Source: Pseudomonas rhodesiae (lineage in GTDB: Bacteria; Pseudomonadota; Gammaproteobacteria; Pseudomonadales; Pseudomonadaceae). Taken from it: a DNA stretch of 64,000 nt. The position numbers and the translations under genes were made by a program. Positions 53,369-61,287 of the stretch are shown in pieces. The stretch lies in contig NZ_VFEU01000002.1 of assembly GCF_007858255.1 (NCBI RefSeq), positions 1 to 64,000 on the forward strand, read 5' to 3'. The notes under the pieces are model-generated. The model saw only the letters and a program-made list of their open reading frames with translations, made no database searches and was not told where the DNA came from. Every line of letters starts with the position of its first letter. Position 1 is the first letter of the stretch.

Positions 53369-54667
53369 TCAGCGGGCATGGGGCAAACCCTCCAGGGCTA
53401 AACGGTGAGCAGGATGCAGGACCACTTCGGCCCGCGCTGTACGAATCATAGCCAGCGCCTCATCCACCGTTGCGGCGCGCCCGCTGTTTAGCAACCAGGC
53501 GGCGACGGCGGTGGCGCTGCGCGAATAACCCAGGGCGCAGCACACCAGCAATGGGCCGTCGTCGTGCAAACGCTCGATGGCCTGGGCCGCTTGCAGGCAT
53601 TCGGCGGGTGTGGGCGTGGTCAGGTCCAACACCGGAATGCACTGATAGGCACGACCCTGTGGATGAATCGGTAACTCTGCGCATAGATCGACGATGGCGT
53701 TGAAGGAAGTTTGCTCGCCAATTGTGGGAATTCGCCCGAGCCAGACGTTATCCACAATCAGATCCGGCTGGGGATGTTTGCGTGTCCACAGCCGCGAATT
53801 TATCCACGCCCCGGCCAGGTAAGGTGCGTACAGCCAGCGAGCGGCTGGCGTCAGTCGACCATCGCTGCGTTTTTGAAAACCGGCAGCGCCCAGCGCGCAA
53901 TAGTTCGTACTGACCAACGCCAGCGACACCGACGGCCACAGCAGCCATAACCAGCCGCCGCCAAACGCCAAGGCCAGTATTGCCAGGGCCATGGCCATCA
54001 GCCCGTAGCACAACCCCAGTCGCCAGCGCTTAGGGTCGCGGGCCAGGTGGGCATTCAGCAGCGGGCTCGGGTGCTCCACCGGCCATAACCACACGCACAG
54101 CCAGCCGGCAAGGGCGCCTGTGGGTAAGTCGATAAAGTGGTGTTGATAAGTAGTCAGTACCGAAATACCGATCAAGGCGAACCAGCCATGCACCACCCAG
54201 CGCCACACGCCTTGAGCGTGCCGCTGGTACATCACCCACAGAATCACCAGCAGCGCGATATGCAGCGAGGGCGCCTGGTTGAAGGGTTTGTCGAAGCCCG
54301 CCAGTACGGCAAACAACCAGCCGAATACGCCATCCAGTTCGGGCCGCTCGAAAGTGAAGCGCAGCGGCCAGATCAAAAAGCAACTGACAGCGATGACCTG
54401 GGCGGACAGCAAACGCAGGGCGTGTTGTTTCAACTCATGGCGGCTGTTGGGCAGCAGCAGGGAGAAGCCATACAGCAGGTCAATGGACCAGTAGGGCACG
54501 ATGGTCCAGGCCCAAAAGGGCATATGGCTTTCCCAATCGAACACCAGTGTGCCGACATCGCTGCGCTGGCTGGTGACCCAGGTGGCAAAGCCGTAGGTGC
54601 TGAAAAACAGCGGTGCCAACAGTAGCAGCCACAGAACGGCAGGCTTTAACAGGCCGGGTTCGCGCAT
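53369..54667 (-). CDS. ynbD: PAP2 / dual-specificity phosphatase fusion (YnbD-like)
   Basis: 432 residues from the ATG at 54667. The N-terminal half is an integral membrane PAP2-like lipid phosphatase (FDKPFNQAPSLHIALLVILW, YQHHFIDLPTGALAGWL). The C-terminal 150 residues are a dual-specificity phosphatase with the Cys-x5-Arg loop CALGYSRS and DLCAELP upstream. Such fusions remove phosphate from a lipid head-group such as phosphatidylglycerol phosphate or a related molecule. It follows the hydrolase/methyltransferase gene by 2 bases. Confidence 0.85.
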   Translation of the reverse strand: MREPGLLKPAVLWLLLLAPLFFSTYGFATWVTSQRSDVGTLVFDWESHMPFWAWTIVPYWSIDLLYGFSLLLPNSRHELKQHALRLLSAQVIAVSCFLIWPLRFTFERPELDGVFGWLFAVLAGFDKPFNQAPSLHIALLVILWVMYQRHAQGVWRWVVHGWFALIGISVLTTYQHHFIDLPTGALAGWLCVWLWPVEHPSPLLNAHLARDPKRWRLGLCYGLMAMALAILALAFGGGWLWLLWPSVSLALVSTNYCALGAAGFQKRSDGRLTPAARWLYAPYLAGAWINSRLWTRKHPQPDLIVDNVWLGRIPTIGEQTSFNAIVDLCAELPIHPQGRAYQCIPVLDLTTPTPAECLQAAQAIERLHDDGPLLVCCALGYSRSATAVAAWLLNSGRAATVDEALAMIRTARAEVVLHPAHRLALEGLPHAR

Positions 54668-54669
54668 GA

Positions 54670-56424
54670 TCAGATCTTCTGGGCCAGGGACACTGTGAAA
54701 ATGCCCCACTCATCCACGCGCTGGGTAATCTTGCGGAAACCGGCGGCCTCCACCAGTTGGTCCATTTCCGCCTGGCTGCGCCGACGCATGACCCAGGCTT
54801 GACCCTGGCGATGGCTGGTCAGCGCACGGGCGATCAGCTCCAGCTGCGGGTGCCATGGCTGGCCGGTGTAGACCAGATAACCGCCAGGCTCCACCGCCTC
54901 GGCCAAGCCGGCCAGCGAGCCGCCGACCATGGCGTTATCGGCGAACAATTCGTACAGCCCGGACACCACGGCCAGGGTCGGCTTGGGGTCCAGCGCCGCC
55001 AGATCCTGGCGGTCAAACGCGTCGCCTTTGACGAACTGCGCGATATCCCCCAGGCCCTTTTCGCGGATCAGCGCGCCACCGTCGCGCACGTTGATGTCGC
55101 TGTAGTCGCGCAGCAGGATTGATTCCGGCAGCGGCGTCACCCCTTGCAACGCCTCTAGGATGTAACGGCCATGGCCGGCGGCGATGTCGACGATGCGCAC
55201 CGCGCGCTGTTCATCGCGCAACTTGGCCATGGCCAGGCGCAGCAGTTCTTCGACGTTCAACTTGCGTTGGCGAATGCCGCGCCAGCCGATGGAGTTGAGG
55301 TAATTGGTGTCGATCATCCGCCCCAGGGCGCCTTTGCCGGTGGGGGTGTTGCGGTATACGTAATCCAGGGTGCTGCCCGAGTCGAAACCGGTGTCGAAGC
55401 CCAGCTTGACCCCTTCGGACAGGTTCTTGCCCAGGCCCATGCTGGCGCGGGTCATGCGCCAGTACAGGTCACGCAGGGAGTTGCGCGGCAGCGGTGCGGC
55501 GAGGGCTTCGGACTCGGCGCAGGTGGCGCCCAGTTTGTCGGCATCCAGCAGCGAAGCGCGGTCCAGCGGTTGGGTGAAGTTCTGCAGAATAAACCGCCGT
55601 GCGCTGCTCACCGCCACCGCGCGGTCGCGTTCGCCGAGGGTGTCGTGAAAGAAACCGGGGAGGATATGCAGTTCTTTTTTCAGGCTGCCGAGGCGGTCGA
55701 AAAACTGCTGCTGGGGTTTGCGGTGCACCACGAAGTCGGCGCCGGACACCAGCAACTGAGTTGGCACCTGGATCGCCTGGGCGTCGGCTACTACCCGGTC
55801 GGCAGCTTCGTACAGGCCCAGCAGTACGTTGACCGAAATCGCCTTGGTGATCAGCGGGTCGCTGTCGTAGGACGCCACGCGCTCCGGGTCGTGGCTGAGG
55901 AACTTGGCCTTCACATAGCTGTTGACGAAAAAGTTGCCGCGAAACTTGCGCATCAAGGCCAGGCCCGGCCGCGCGAACGGCACATACAGCTTGACCTTGA
56001 ACGCCGGGGAGGCGAGCACCAGCGCGCGGATTTTCGGCGCGTAATCATGTACCCAGGTGGCAGCGATCACCGCGCCGACACTTTGGGCGACCACGGCGAA
56101 GTTGTCTTGCTCAATGCCGTAGGTGACGCCGATATGGTCGCAAAAGGTCTGCACATCGCGAGCACTGGTAGCAAAACTGGGGCTGTCGCCGCGTTCGCCG
56201 GGTGACTGACCATGGCCACGGGCGTCCCAGGCGAAGAAGTCGAACTGAGGCAGGTCGAGTTCGTCGACCAAATGCGCGATACGCCCCGAATGCTCATGGC
56301 CGCGATGGAACAACACGATTGCCTTACGCGGCTCGCCGCCCGCTGGGGCGGTGGCCGGCCAGTGCCGATAGAAAAGCTCGACGCCATCATGGGTACTGAA
56401 GGTGTGCTCTTGCTGTTCGCGCAT
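54670..56424 (-). CDS. ynbC: Alpha/beta hydrolase - methyltransferase fusion (YnbC-like)
   Basis: 584 residues. Residues 1-290 are a monoacylglycerol-lipase-like hydrolase: YRHWPA, AWDARGHGQSPGERGD, the nucleophile Ser in VVAQSVGAVIA (a G-to-A variant of GxSxG), and a late His (LPGFFHDTLGERD). Residues about 350-584 are a class I SAM-dependent methyltransferase with motif I VRIVDIAAGHGRYILEAL. The fusion is typical of E. coli YnbC and Pseudomonas homologues. The substrate is probably a lipid or lipid head-group; it is not known from sequence. It starts 11 bp after the CDP-alcohol transferase gene. Confidence 0.88.
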   Translation of the reverse strand: MREQQEHTFSTHDGVELFYRHWPATAPAGGEPRKAIVLFHRGHEHSGRIAHLVDELDLPQFDFFAWDARGHGQSPGERGDSPSFATSARDVQTFCDHIGVTYGIEQDNFAVVAQSVGAVIAATWVHDYAPKIRALVLASPAFKVKLYVPFARPGLALMRKFRGNFFVNSYVKAKFLSHDPERVASYDSDPLITKAISVNVLLGLYEAADRVVADAQAIQVPTQLLVSGADFVVHRKPQQQFFDRLGSLKKELHILPGFFHDTLGERDRAVAVSSARRFILQNFTQPLDRASLLDADKLGATCAESEALAAPLPRNSLRDLYWRMTRASMGLGKNLSEGVKLGFDTGFDSGSTLDYVYRNTPTGKGALGRMIDTNYLNSIGWRGIRQRKLNVEELLRLAMAKLRDEQRAVRIVDIAAGHGRYILEALQGVTPLPESILLRDYSDINVRDGGALIREKGLGDIAQFVKGDAFDRQDLAALDPKPTLAVVSGLYELFADNAMVGGSLAGLAEAVEPGGYLVYTGQPWHPQLELIARALTSHRQGQAWVMRRRSQAEMDQLVEAAGFRKITQRVDEWGIFTVSLAQKI

Positions 56425-56435
56425 CGCAGAATCCT

Positions 56436-57059
56436 TTATGCAGAAGGGGAGGTGGTTTGAGCTTCTTTAATGCCTTGGCGCACACGGTTGACCAAGGTGT
56501 AGGCCAGCAGCGCGGCGACCAGCCACATCACCGTGTCGACCCAACCGGCCCCCAACCAGCCGAGCGCCACACCGGTGGCCAACACGCCCAGCACAAAGGC
56601 CCGGTCGCTTTTGCCCATCGGCCCGTCGTAGCGGCGCGATGCACCGACCATCGGGCCCAGCACGCCGGCGTATTCGCTGAACACCGCCAGCAACGCCACC
56701 AGCAACACCGGCGCCAGGCTGACGCCGGGGATCAGCGCAAACGGCAGGATCAGCGCGCTGTCGGCGATCACGTCGCACAGTTCATTGAGGTATGCACCCA
56801 GGCGCGACTGCTGGCCGAATTCCCGCGCGAGCATGCCGTCGATGGCATTGAGCGCCATGCGCAGGATCATCCACAGCGGGATCAGCGCAAACAGCCACAA
56901 GTGTTGGGCAAAGCCGGCGATCAACAGGCCGACCAGCAGTGAAATAACACCGGCCAGCACGGTGATCTGGTTGGCGGTGGTGCCGTTGTCGTAGAGGCGC
57001 TGCACGAGGGGACGCAGCAGGTTTTGAAACCGCGGTTTGAGCTGATAGATCGAAATCAT
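56436..57059 (-). CDS. ynbA: CDP-alcohol phosphatidyltransferase (YnbA-like)
   Basis: 207 residues, about six membrane helices. It joins a CDP-linked lipid to an alcohol. The family motif DxxDGxxARx8GxxxDxxxD appears here as NAIDGMLAR...GAYLNELCD, with Asn in place of the first and third Asp. It is the first gene of the operon; a REP pair and about 270 bp of non-coding sequence precede it. The product lipid cannot be predicted. Confidence 0.87.
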   Translation of the reverse strand: MISIYQLKPRFQNLLRPLVQRLYDNGTTANQITVLAGVISLLVGLLIAGFAQHLWLFALIPLWMILRMALNAIDGMLAREFGQQSRLGAYLNELCDVIADSALILPFALIPGVSLAPVLLVALLAVFSEYAGVLGPMVGASRRYDGPMGKSDRAFVLGVLATGVALGWLGAGWVDTVMWLVAALLAYTLVNRVRQGIKEAQTTSPSA

Positions 57060-57175
57060 GGGAGGTGACGCTTCCTTGTCCGTGAGCCCGCTGGAGTGTG
57101 CCGATTATTCCGGGCCTGCACCAGTGATAGCGCGTGTTTATGGGGGTTTAATCACGCTCTTGACTGACACTCAAC

Positions 57176-57262
57176 GGTGGGAGGGGGCTTGCCTCCGATA
57201 GCTGCCTGGCAGTCGATGCATGTGTAGGCTGACCCAACCTCATCGGGGGCAAGCCCCTCCCA
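57176..57262. repeat. Paired REP sequences (REPIN)
   Basis: GGTGGGAGGGGGCTTGCCTC at 57176 and its inverted partner ATCGGGGGCAAGCCCCTCCC at 57242-57261 flank about 40 bp. This is the usual twin-REP form of P. fluorescens-group genomes, located between divergent operons. Confidence 0.85.
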
Positions 57263-57328
57263 AAGCGAACAAAAATTTCACGCTCTGTGTTATATCGTAA
57301 CGAATTGTGTACGAGCAGGCGTGTTGGG

Positions 57329-59254
57329 ATGCAAGTGGATCTAGAAGCTGACGGCGCCTCGGTGGAGGGCCTGCCGCGTTTTCAGCAGGGGCTGTTCCAT
57401 GCCCGTCGATTGCGCCAGGCCGGTATCAGCCTGACGGTGCTGGCGGTGACCGGCTGGGTACTGGCGTTGTTTGTCGCGCTGTTTGCGCCGCTGTCGATCT
57501 GGCCGGTGGTGTTGATCAATTGCGCTTCGGCGTTGCTGGTGCTGGTGGCTGGGTTGCAATCGGCATGGTGGGTGGCGGATTGGCGCGCGCAGGCGCTGGA
57601 GCCGACGACGGCTGAGCCCAGCGCCTCCTCCGAGGCGTCCGACGGCTGGTCGGCGCGGCTGTTCGAGCGCTTCGGTAGCGGGCTACTGGCGCAGGTCGGT
57701 ACTCCGGTGTTGTGGCTGTGCGGTTGGTCGCTGCTGGCGCTGATCAGCGTGGTGGAGTTCTGGAACCTGACGTTGCCGGCCGCCCAGGTCGGCCAATCCG
57801 CCAGTATCGGCGCCGCGCTGGCCTTGGCCCTGGCGTTTGGCGTGCTGGTGTTCGAGCGTCGGTTGGCCCAGGAAACCTCCGCGCAATGGCCGGAAGCCGC
57901 GCAGCTGGCGCAGTTGTGCCGGGTGGCGATCGGTTGCCTGGTGATCAGTGCGGTTTGCCTGCTATTTGCCAGTGAGGCATCGGTGTGGCCACTGCGTCTG
58001 GCGACCCTTATTGGGTTGTTGCCGGCGCTGGTGGCGCTGGAGTTTTTGCTCAGGGCCGTGCTGTCGCTGTTCAGCCCGCGCCAGCCACGGCTGGAACCGC
58101 GCCTGCTGGCGCAGAGCTTTATCGCCGATCTGCTGCGTTGGCCGCCGCGCCCGTTGCTGGCGCTGCAGCACGAATTGCACAACCGCTTCGGCATCGATCT
58201 GCGCCAGATCTGGGCATTTACCTACATGCGCCGAGCGTTTTTACCGGTGTTGCTGGTGGTGCTGGCGATTGGTTGGGCGTTGACCGGTGTGCATGAAGTC
58301 CCGCTGCAAGGCCGTGGGATTTATGAGCGCTTCGGTAAACCGGTCGAGGTGTTCGGCCCTGGGCTGCACGCCGGATTGCCCTGGCCATTAGGGCGTGTGT
58401 TGCCAGTGGAAAACGGCGTGGTGCATGAGCTGGCGACCAGCGCCAGCGACGCCGCCGCCCCGGCACTGGCGCCCGCCGAAGGGCCGCCGCCGCTGATTGC
58501 CAATCGTCTTTGGGACGCCAGCCATGTGAACGACAAATCCCAGGTCATCGCCAGCCGTCGGGGCGACACCCAGGGCTTTCAGATCGTCAATATGGACGTG
58601 CGTTTCGTCTACCGCATCGGCCTCAGCGACCAGGCTGCGCTCGCCGCTATCTATAACAGCGCGGATGTGCCGACGCTGATCCGCAGCACCGCCAGCCGCA
58701 TCCTCGTGCATGAGTTTGCCTCGCGCACCCTTGATGAATTGCTCGGTGAGCAGCGCACCCGCCTGGCGGATGAAATCGGCCGCGCCGTGCAAGCAGATTT
58801 GCAGCGTCTGAACAGCGGGGTGGAAATCCTTGCCACGGTGGTGGAAGCCATCCACCCGCCGGCCGGCGCCGCCAACGCCTACCACGCCGTACAGGCCGCG
58901 CAGATCGGAGCCCAGGCCCTGATTGCCCGCGAACGTGGCGCCGCCAGCGAGCAGACCAACCAGGCCCAACTGCAAGCCAGCACCGCCCGTGACCAGGCCC
59001 AGGCCAGCGCTCGTGAAGTGAATGCCGCCGCACAGGCTGCGGACCTGCGTTTCACGGCCGAACAAAAGGCCTATGCCACGGCGGGCCGGGCGTTTGTGCT
59101 GGAGCAGTATTTCAGCCAGCTCAGCCAGGGCCTGGCCCACGCCAAGTTGCTCATTCTGGATCACCGTCTGGGCGCCGATGGCGCGCCGACCATCGATCTG
59201 CGTTCTTTCACTTTGCCGGCCGACCCCATGGCGCCGCGTAAAGCCGTGCAATAA
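57329..59254 (+). CDS. SPFH/HflK-like membrane protein, long form
   Basis: 641 residues from the ATG at 57329; the start is uncertain. Several N-terminal helices (about residues 36-80, 135-165, 198-235, 305-325) precede an SPFH/band-7 domain (TGVHEVPLQGRGIYERFGKP ... RIGLSDQAALAAIYNSADVP) and a C-terminal Ala/Gln-rich coiled coil (about 520-620). HflK normally has one helix, so the roughly 300-residue membrane region is an extra domain. It is the first of three SPFH genes followed by a P-type ATPase. Confidence 0.82.
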   Translation: MQVDLEADGASVEGLPRFQQGLFHARRLRQAGISLTVLAVTGWVLALFVALFAPLSIWPVVLINCASALLVLVAGLQSAWWVADWRAQALEPTTAEPSASSEASDGWSARLFERFGSGLLAQVGTPVLWLCGWSLLALISVVEFWNLTLPAAQVGQSASIGAALALALAFGVLVFERRLAQETSAQWPEAAQLAQLCRVAIGCLVISAVCLLFASEASVWPLRLATLIGLLPALVALEFLLRAVLSLFSPRQPRLEPRLLAQSFIADLLRWPPRPLLALQHELHNRFGIDLRQIWAFTYMRRAFLPVLLVVLAIGWALTGVHEVPLQGRGIYERFGKPVEVFGPGLHAGLPWPLGRVLPVENGVVHELATSASDAAAPALAPAEGPPPLIANRLWDASHVNDKSQVIASRRGDTQGFQIVNMDVRFVYRIGLSDQAALAAIYNSADVPTLIRSTASRILVHEFASRTLDELLGEQRTRLADEIGRAVQADLQRLNSGVEILATVVEAIHPPAGAANAYHAVQAAQIGAQALIARERGAASEQTNQAQLQASTARDQAQASAREVNAAAQAADLRFTAEQKAYATAGRAFVLEQYFSQLSQGLAHAKLLILDHRLGADGAPTIDLRSFTLPADPMAPRKAVQ

Positions 59255-59266
59255 GGAGTCTGTCTG

Positions 59267-60256
59267 TTGAGCGCTCATTCCCACGATCACGGTCATCACC
59301 ACGGCCATCATCACCACCATCACCATGGCGAGGAACACGCCGCCGGGCCGTTCCCTTGGCGGCGCATGGGCTGGGCCGCGTTGCTGGTGCTGTTTGCGCT
59401 GGCGGCGGCAAGCCTGGTGCAGGTGCGTTCCGGCGAGGCCACGGTGATCACCCGCTTCGGCAACCCGTCGCGGGTATTGCTGGAACCGGGCCTGGGCTGG
59501 CGCTGGCCGGCGCCGTTCGAAGCGGCGATCCCGGTGGACCTGCGCCTGCGCACCACTTCCAGCGGTTTGCAGGATGTGGGTACGCGCGATGGCCTGCGCA
59601 TCATCGTGCAGGCCTACGTGGCCTGGCAGGTGCAGGGTGACGCCGAGCATGTGCAGCGCTTTATGCGCGCGGTGCAGAACCAACCGGATGAAGCCGCGCG
59701 GCAGATTCGTACGTTTGTCGGTTCGGCGCTGGAAACCACTGCCGCCAGTTTCGACCTGTCCAGCCTGGTCAACACCGACGCCGGCCAGGTGCGTATCGCC
59801 GATTTCGAGGCGCAGTTGCGCCAGCAGATCGATCAACAACTGCTTGCCACGTACGGCGTGCGCGTGGCGCAGGTGGGGGTCGAACGGCTGACCTTGCCGT
59901 CGGTGACCCTCACCGCCACCGTCGACCGCATGCGCGCCGAGCGTGAAACCATTGCCACTGAACGTACCGCCGTGGGCAAGCGTGAAGCGGCGCAGATCCG
60001 TTCGGCCGCCGAGCGTGACGCACGGATCGTGCAAGCGGATGCCACGGTCAAGGCCGCCGATATCGAAGCCCAATCGCGGGTCGAAGCGGCGCAGATCTAC
60101 GGGCGCGCCTACGCCAGCAATCCGCAGTTGTATAACCTGCTGCGCTCGCTCGACACCCTGGGCACGGTGGTCACGCCGGGCAGCAAAATCATCCTGCGCA
60201 CCGATGCCGCGCCGTTTCGCGCGCTGGTGGACGGGCCCAAGGATGTTCAGCCATGA
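59267..60256 (+). CDS. SPFH/HflC-like protein with a His-rich N-terminus
   Basis: 329 residues from a TTG at 59267, supported by AAGGAG 8 bases upstream. The first 20 residues are mostly His (HSHDHGHHHGHHHHHHHGEE), then one helix (AALLVLFALAAASLV), an SPFH domain (SGEATVITRFGNPSRVL) and a coiled coil. The His tract points to metal binding, presumably on the cytoplasmic side. It lies in an operon with two other SPFH genes and a P1B-type ATPase. Confidence 0.85.
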   Translation: MSAHSHDHGHHHGHHHHHHHGEEHAAGPFPWRRMGWAALLVLFALAAASLVQVRSGEATVITRFGNPSRVLLEPGLGWRWPAPFEAAIPVDLRLRTTSSGLQDVGTRDGLRIIVQAYVAWQVQGDAEHVQRFMRAVQNQPDEAARQIRTFVGSALETTAASFDLSSLVNTDAGQVRIADFEAQLRQQIDQQLLATYGVRVAQVGVERLTLPSVTLTATVDRMRAERETIATERTAVGKREAAQIRSAAERDARIVQADATVKAADIEAQSRVEAAQIYGRAYASNPQLYNLLRSLDTLGTVVTPGSKIILRTDAAPFRALVDGPKDVQP

Positions 60257-61287
60257 CCGAGCGTAGCAGCCCGGACAGCCCCTGGATCCAGGCCGGACGC
60301 TTGACCTTTATGGCGCTGTACGCGGTGACGATGCTGGCGGCGTTGGCCTGGGCGTTTTCCAATGTGCGCCAGATCGACCCGCAGAATCGCGCGGTGGTGT
60401 TGCACTTCGGTGCGCTGGACCGCATCCAGAATGCCGGGTTGTTGCTGGCCTGGCCGCAGCCGTTCGAACAGGTGGTGTTGCTGCCGGCGGCGGATCGCGT
60501 GATCGAGCGTCGGGTGGAAGGGTTGTTGCGTTCGGACGCGGCACTCCAGGCCGACCGCGTGGCCAGTTTCGCCACGCCGCTCAGCGACGCTTTGGCCGGT
60601 TCCGGTTATCTGTTGACCGGCGATGCCGGCGTGGTGCAACTGGATGTGCGGGTGTTCTACAAGGTCACCGAACCCTATGCCTTTGTATTGCAGGGCGAAC
60701 ATGTGCTGCCCGCGCTGGATCGCCTGGTGACCCGCAGCGCGGTGGCGCTGACGGCGGCGCGGGACTTGGACACGATCCTGGTGGCCCGCCCGGAATTGAT
60801 CGGCAGTGACAACGGCGCCGCCGAACGCCGCGAGCGCTTGCGCGGCGATTTGGTGCAAGGCATTAACAAACGCCTGGCCGAGTTGACCGCCAGTGGGCTA
60901 GGCCTGGGTATCGAAGTCACCCGTGTGGATGTGCAATCGAGCCTGCCGGGCCCAGCGGTCAATGCCTTCAACGCGGTGCTCACCGCGAGCCAACAGGCCG
61001 ATAAAGCCGTGGCGAATGCGCGCACCGAAGCCGAGAAACTCACCCAGGCCGCCACCCAGCAGGCCGACCGGCTGGTGCAAGTGGCCCATGCCCAGGCTAG
61101 CGAACGCTTGGCCAATGCCCAGGCGCAAACCGCTGCGGTGGCCAGCCTGGCCCAGGTGAAAGATCCTGGCCTGCTGTTGCGCCTGTACCGCGAGCGCCTG
61201 CCGAAAATACTTGGCCAGGCCGGCTCCGTGACCACGGTCGATCCTAAAGACGACTCCCGCTTGATCATCCAGGGAGCCGAACAATGA
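60253..61287 (+). CDS. SPFH/HflK-like protein, short form
   Basis: 344 residues, ATGA overlap with the previous gene. One N-terminal helix (FMALYAVTMLAALAWAF), an SPFH domain (IDPQNRAVVLHFGALDRIQN, GDAGVVQLDVRVFYKVTEPY) and an Ala-rich coiled coil ending LIIQGAEQ. It probably forms a mixed ring with its neighbour, as HflK and HflC do around FtsH. It overlaps the ATPase gene by ATGA. Confidence 0.85.
   Translation: MTERSSPDSPWIQAGRLTFMALYAVTMLAALAWAFSNVRQIDPQNRAVVLHFGALDRIQNAGLLLAWPQPFEQVVLLPAADRVIERRVEGLLRSDAALQADRVASFATPLSDALAGSGYLLTGDAGVVQLDVRVFYKVTEPYAFVLQGEHVLPALDRLVTRSAVALTAARDLDTILVARPELIGSDNGAAERRERLRGDLVQGINKRLAELTASGLGLGIEVTRVDVQSSLPGPAVNAFNAVLTASQQADKAVANARTEAEKLTQAATQQADRLVQVAHAQASERLANAQAQTAAVASLAQVKDPGLLLRLYRERLPKILGQAGSVTTVDPKDDSRLIIQGAEQ

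Noticed and set aside
55171-56205. 344-codon plus-strand frame opposite the hydrolase/methyltransferase gene
   Set aside because: Codon-bias shadow; the minus-strand protein has both catalytic domains.
58388-60073. 561-codon minus-strand frame opposite the SPFH genes
   Set aside because: Shadow of two well-supported plus-strand genes; no motif and His/Arg-rich composition from codon bias.
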